A DNA stretch of 64,000 nucleotides from Bos javanicus. Its lineage: Eukaryota; Chordata; Mammalia; Artiodactyla; Bovidae. The notes under the pieces are model-generated. The model saw only the letters and a list, made by a program, of their open reading frames with translations, searched no databases and was not told where the DNA came from. Shown here piece after piece: positions 62,481 to 64,000 of the stretch; position 1 is the stretch's first letter, and every line of letters begins with the position of its first letter. The stretch covers positions 62,001 to 126,000 of the forward strand of contig NW_026894321.1 in assembly GCF_032452875.1 (NCBI RefSeq). The letters are read 5' to 3'. A program made the translations under genes and the position numbers.

Positions 62481-63892
62481 GTCCCTGTTCGGTCGCCACC
62501 TGCCGGGGACCAGCCCCAACTGATCCAGGGTATTCGAAGGAGAGATGGCCTAGGCGACTATTTATATGCTAATCAGAGATGTCAAGAATAATAGTATGAG
62601 GAGAGCTCAGTAGGAAAATTCGGTGGAGAAAAGAGACTGAGTAGCTTGGTTTACGCGGAAGACCAATCAAACTTCAAGACAAGAAGTTTGCACCACTTAC
62701 GTAGGCCGCAGGCGCCCTCTCGAACAGCGAAAGGTGCCTCACCCTAGACACCTTCTCGAGTGGGTCTTAGCAGCCCAGGCATAATTAGTAAGCGTGGTGG
62801 GTTCCGCGCTCCAGATGGAGACTCAGCTGGAAGTTAAAGGGAAGAATGACAAGGAACTTTATGAATTGGAGCTGTAAGTTAACTCTTTGACAGAGAGAGC
62901 GAGATGGTGGTGGGGGACAGCCCCCAGTGAAATCAGAGGTGAGAGCACAAAGCAATACAGTAGGCAGACTCCGGTTTTTTTGGGGGGAGATGCTCGAGAA
63001 TATCCGGGTGGACTCCGGAGGCTCGATCCCGCATTTGCGTATGCCGAGCTTCCTTCCTCATGACCTTTGTCCAGAGTGGAATGCCTCCCCGGCTCCCGGC
63101 ACATGATCAGTGCATGCTCAGTCACGATATCAGTGCCTGCTCAGCCACGTGATCACTGACGGCACAGTCACGTGATCAGCGCCTCTCAGTCACGTGATCA
63201 CCGTATGATAACCACGTGATCAGTGAACGACCAGCCACGTGATCACTGCATGCGCGGCCAGGTGGTCAGTTCCTGATCAGCCACCTGATCAGTGCGTGCA
63301 CAGTCCCCTGATCAGCGCCTGTCAGTCACTGATCACTGCGTGATAAACAGGTGATCAGTGCCCGAACAGCCACGTCACCAGTGCATGCGCAGTCACGTGA
63401 TCAGTGCATGATAGCCACGTGATCAGTGCGTGCACAGTCCCATGATCAGCGCCTGTCAGTCACTGATCATTGCCTGATAAACACGTGATCAGTGCATGAT
63501 GAGCCATGTGATCAGTGCCCGATCAGCCACGTCATCAGTGCATGCGCAGTCACGTCATCAGTGCATGATAGCCAGGTGATCAGTGCATGCTCAGTCACGT
63601 GATCTGGACTTGATCAGCCACGTGATCAGTGCCTGCAGAGTCACGTGATCAGGGCCTGCTGAGCTGCGTGATTCCTGCCGGCTCATCTGCATGACAATTG
63701 CCAGCTGAGCTGCGTGATTCCTGTCGGCTCATCTGCTTGACAATTGCCAGCTGAGCTGCGTGATTCCTGCCTGGTCACGTGCTTGATTATTGCCAGTTGA
63801 GCAGCATGATTCGTCACTGCTGAGCTCCATGCTTATTGCCTGCTGATTGCGTGGTTCGTGTCTGCTCAGCTCTTTGAGTATTGCCTCCTGAG
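62481..63892 (+). repeat. Monomer M45 (1,412 bp), substituted
   Basis: Insert 62481-63101, array 63102-63892. Tract T7G6. Substitutions include cgaacagcg (near 62722), gactccggagg (63011), cgagcttcc (63046), ataaccacgtg (63208), gcgcggccagg (63252), actgcgtgat with aaacaggtgatc (63335-63353), cacgtcaccag (63371) and gccaggtgatc (63572). Confidence 0.95.
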
Positions 63893-64000
63893 GTCCCTGT
63901 TCGGTCGCCACCTGCCTGGGGACCAGCCCCAACTGATCCAGGGTATTCGAAGGAGAGATGGCCTAGGCGACTATTTATATGCTAATCAGAGATGTCAAGA
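63893..64000 (+). repeat. Right partial monomer
   Basis: The primer binding site copy is 63893-63910 and the LTR begins at 63913. An extra T breaks the terminal TGCCGGGG (reading tgcctgggg). The window ends inside the LTR, before the CCAAT box; the TATA-like element is present. Confidence 0.93.

Larger units (their letters stand above)
1..64000 (+). repeat. Bovine-type satellite array (1.711a-like), 1.41-kb monomers, head to tail
   Basis: The window consists only of direct copies of one monomer. An 18-mer anchor (primer-binding-site-like) recurs 46 times, first at 974 and last at 63893, at spacings of mostly 1,410-1,412 bp with shorter variants of 1,276-1,407 bp. Each monomer is an insert of about 620 bp (LTR plus primer binding site, minus-strand orientation) followed by about 791 bp of degenerate 23-bp repeats. 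The 23-bp repeat matches, as I remember it, the prototype of the bovine 1.706 satellite, and a monomer of about 1.41 kb with a foreign insert matches the bovine 1.711a satellite. No inversion, no other transposable element and no unique DNA interrupts the array. Satellites of this kind are pericentromeric in cattle (known of the family, not visible here). Confidence 0.95.

Noticed and set aside
974..63892. Complete endogenous provirus or remnants of gag, pol or env
   Set aside because: Every insert ends at the primer binding site on one side and at the U3 terminus on the other; all remaining DNA is satellite repeat.
1..64000. The whole array being an assembly artefact made by copying one monomer
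   Set aside because: Monomers carry many distinct private and shared variants (tract alleles, 46-bp, 134-bp and 23-bp deletions, substitutions at the right end), as in a real array. Copy number and homopolymer lengths may still be inexact.

Overview
The whole 64,000-base window is one uninterrupted, head-to-tail satellite DNA array. I see no host protein-coding gene, no RNA gene and no unrelated flanking DNA. The monomer is about 1,411-1,412 bp. Measured from an anchor at the primer-binding-site-like 18-mer, there are 45 complete monomers (called M1-M45, starting at 974), a left partial monomer (1-973) and a right partial monomer (63893-64000). All monomers point the same way.

The sequence points strongly to a bovine (Bos / Bovini) pericentromeric satellite. 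The array half of each monomer is built from 23-bp repeats whose common form reads, on the minus strand, as a 12-mer gatcacgtgact followed by an 11-mer close to gatcatgcact. From memory this is the prototype of the bovine 1.706 g/ml satellite. A roughly 1.41-kb unit made of such repeats plus a foreign insert of about 0.6 kb matches my recollection of the bovine 1.711a satellite. This identification rests on memory and on the sequence, not on a search.

Each monomer has two halves. The first (about 620 bp) is an endogenous-retrovirus insert read on the minus strand: a complete LTR-like element of about 600 bp with TG...CA ends and imperfect terminal inverted repeats, then two bases, then an 18-nt primer binding site matching tRNA-Lys3 at 17 of 18 positions. 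The insert stops at the end of the primer binding site and I see no target-site duplication. The second half (about 791 bp) is the 23-bp-derived array. It contains a 134-bp block duplicated as a 157-bp block (134 plus one extra 23-mer) and ends in five tandem 46-bp dimers (A-E) that run up to the primer binding site.

Variation is of three kinds. Monomers differ at a T(5-7)G(4-6) tract, which accounts for most 1-3 bp length differences. Some lack one 46-bp dimer, or one 134-bp or 23-bp unit, as expected from unequal exchange. Base substitutions are rare from M1 to about M39 but clearly more frequent from about 56 kb to the right end, which suggests that the right side is nearer an array edge or an older, less homogenised part.

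The most interesting reading is that the insert has exactly the content of a retroviral plus-strand strong-stop DNA (U3-R-U5-PBS) captured in an ancestral satellite and then amplified. The window also holds about 600 CACGTG E-box cores and 45 tandem copies of an LTR promoter-like region.
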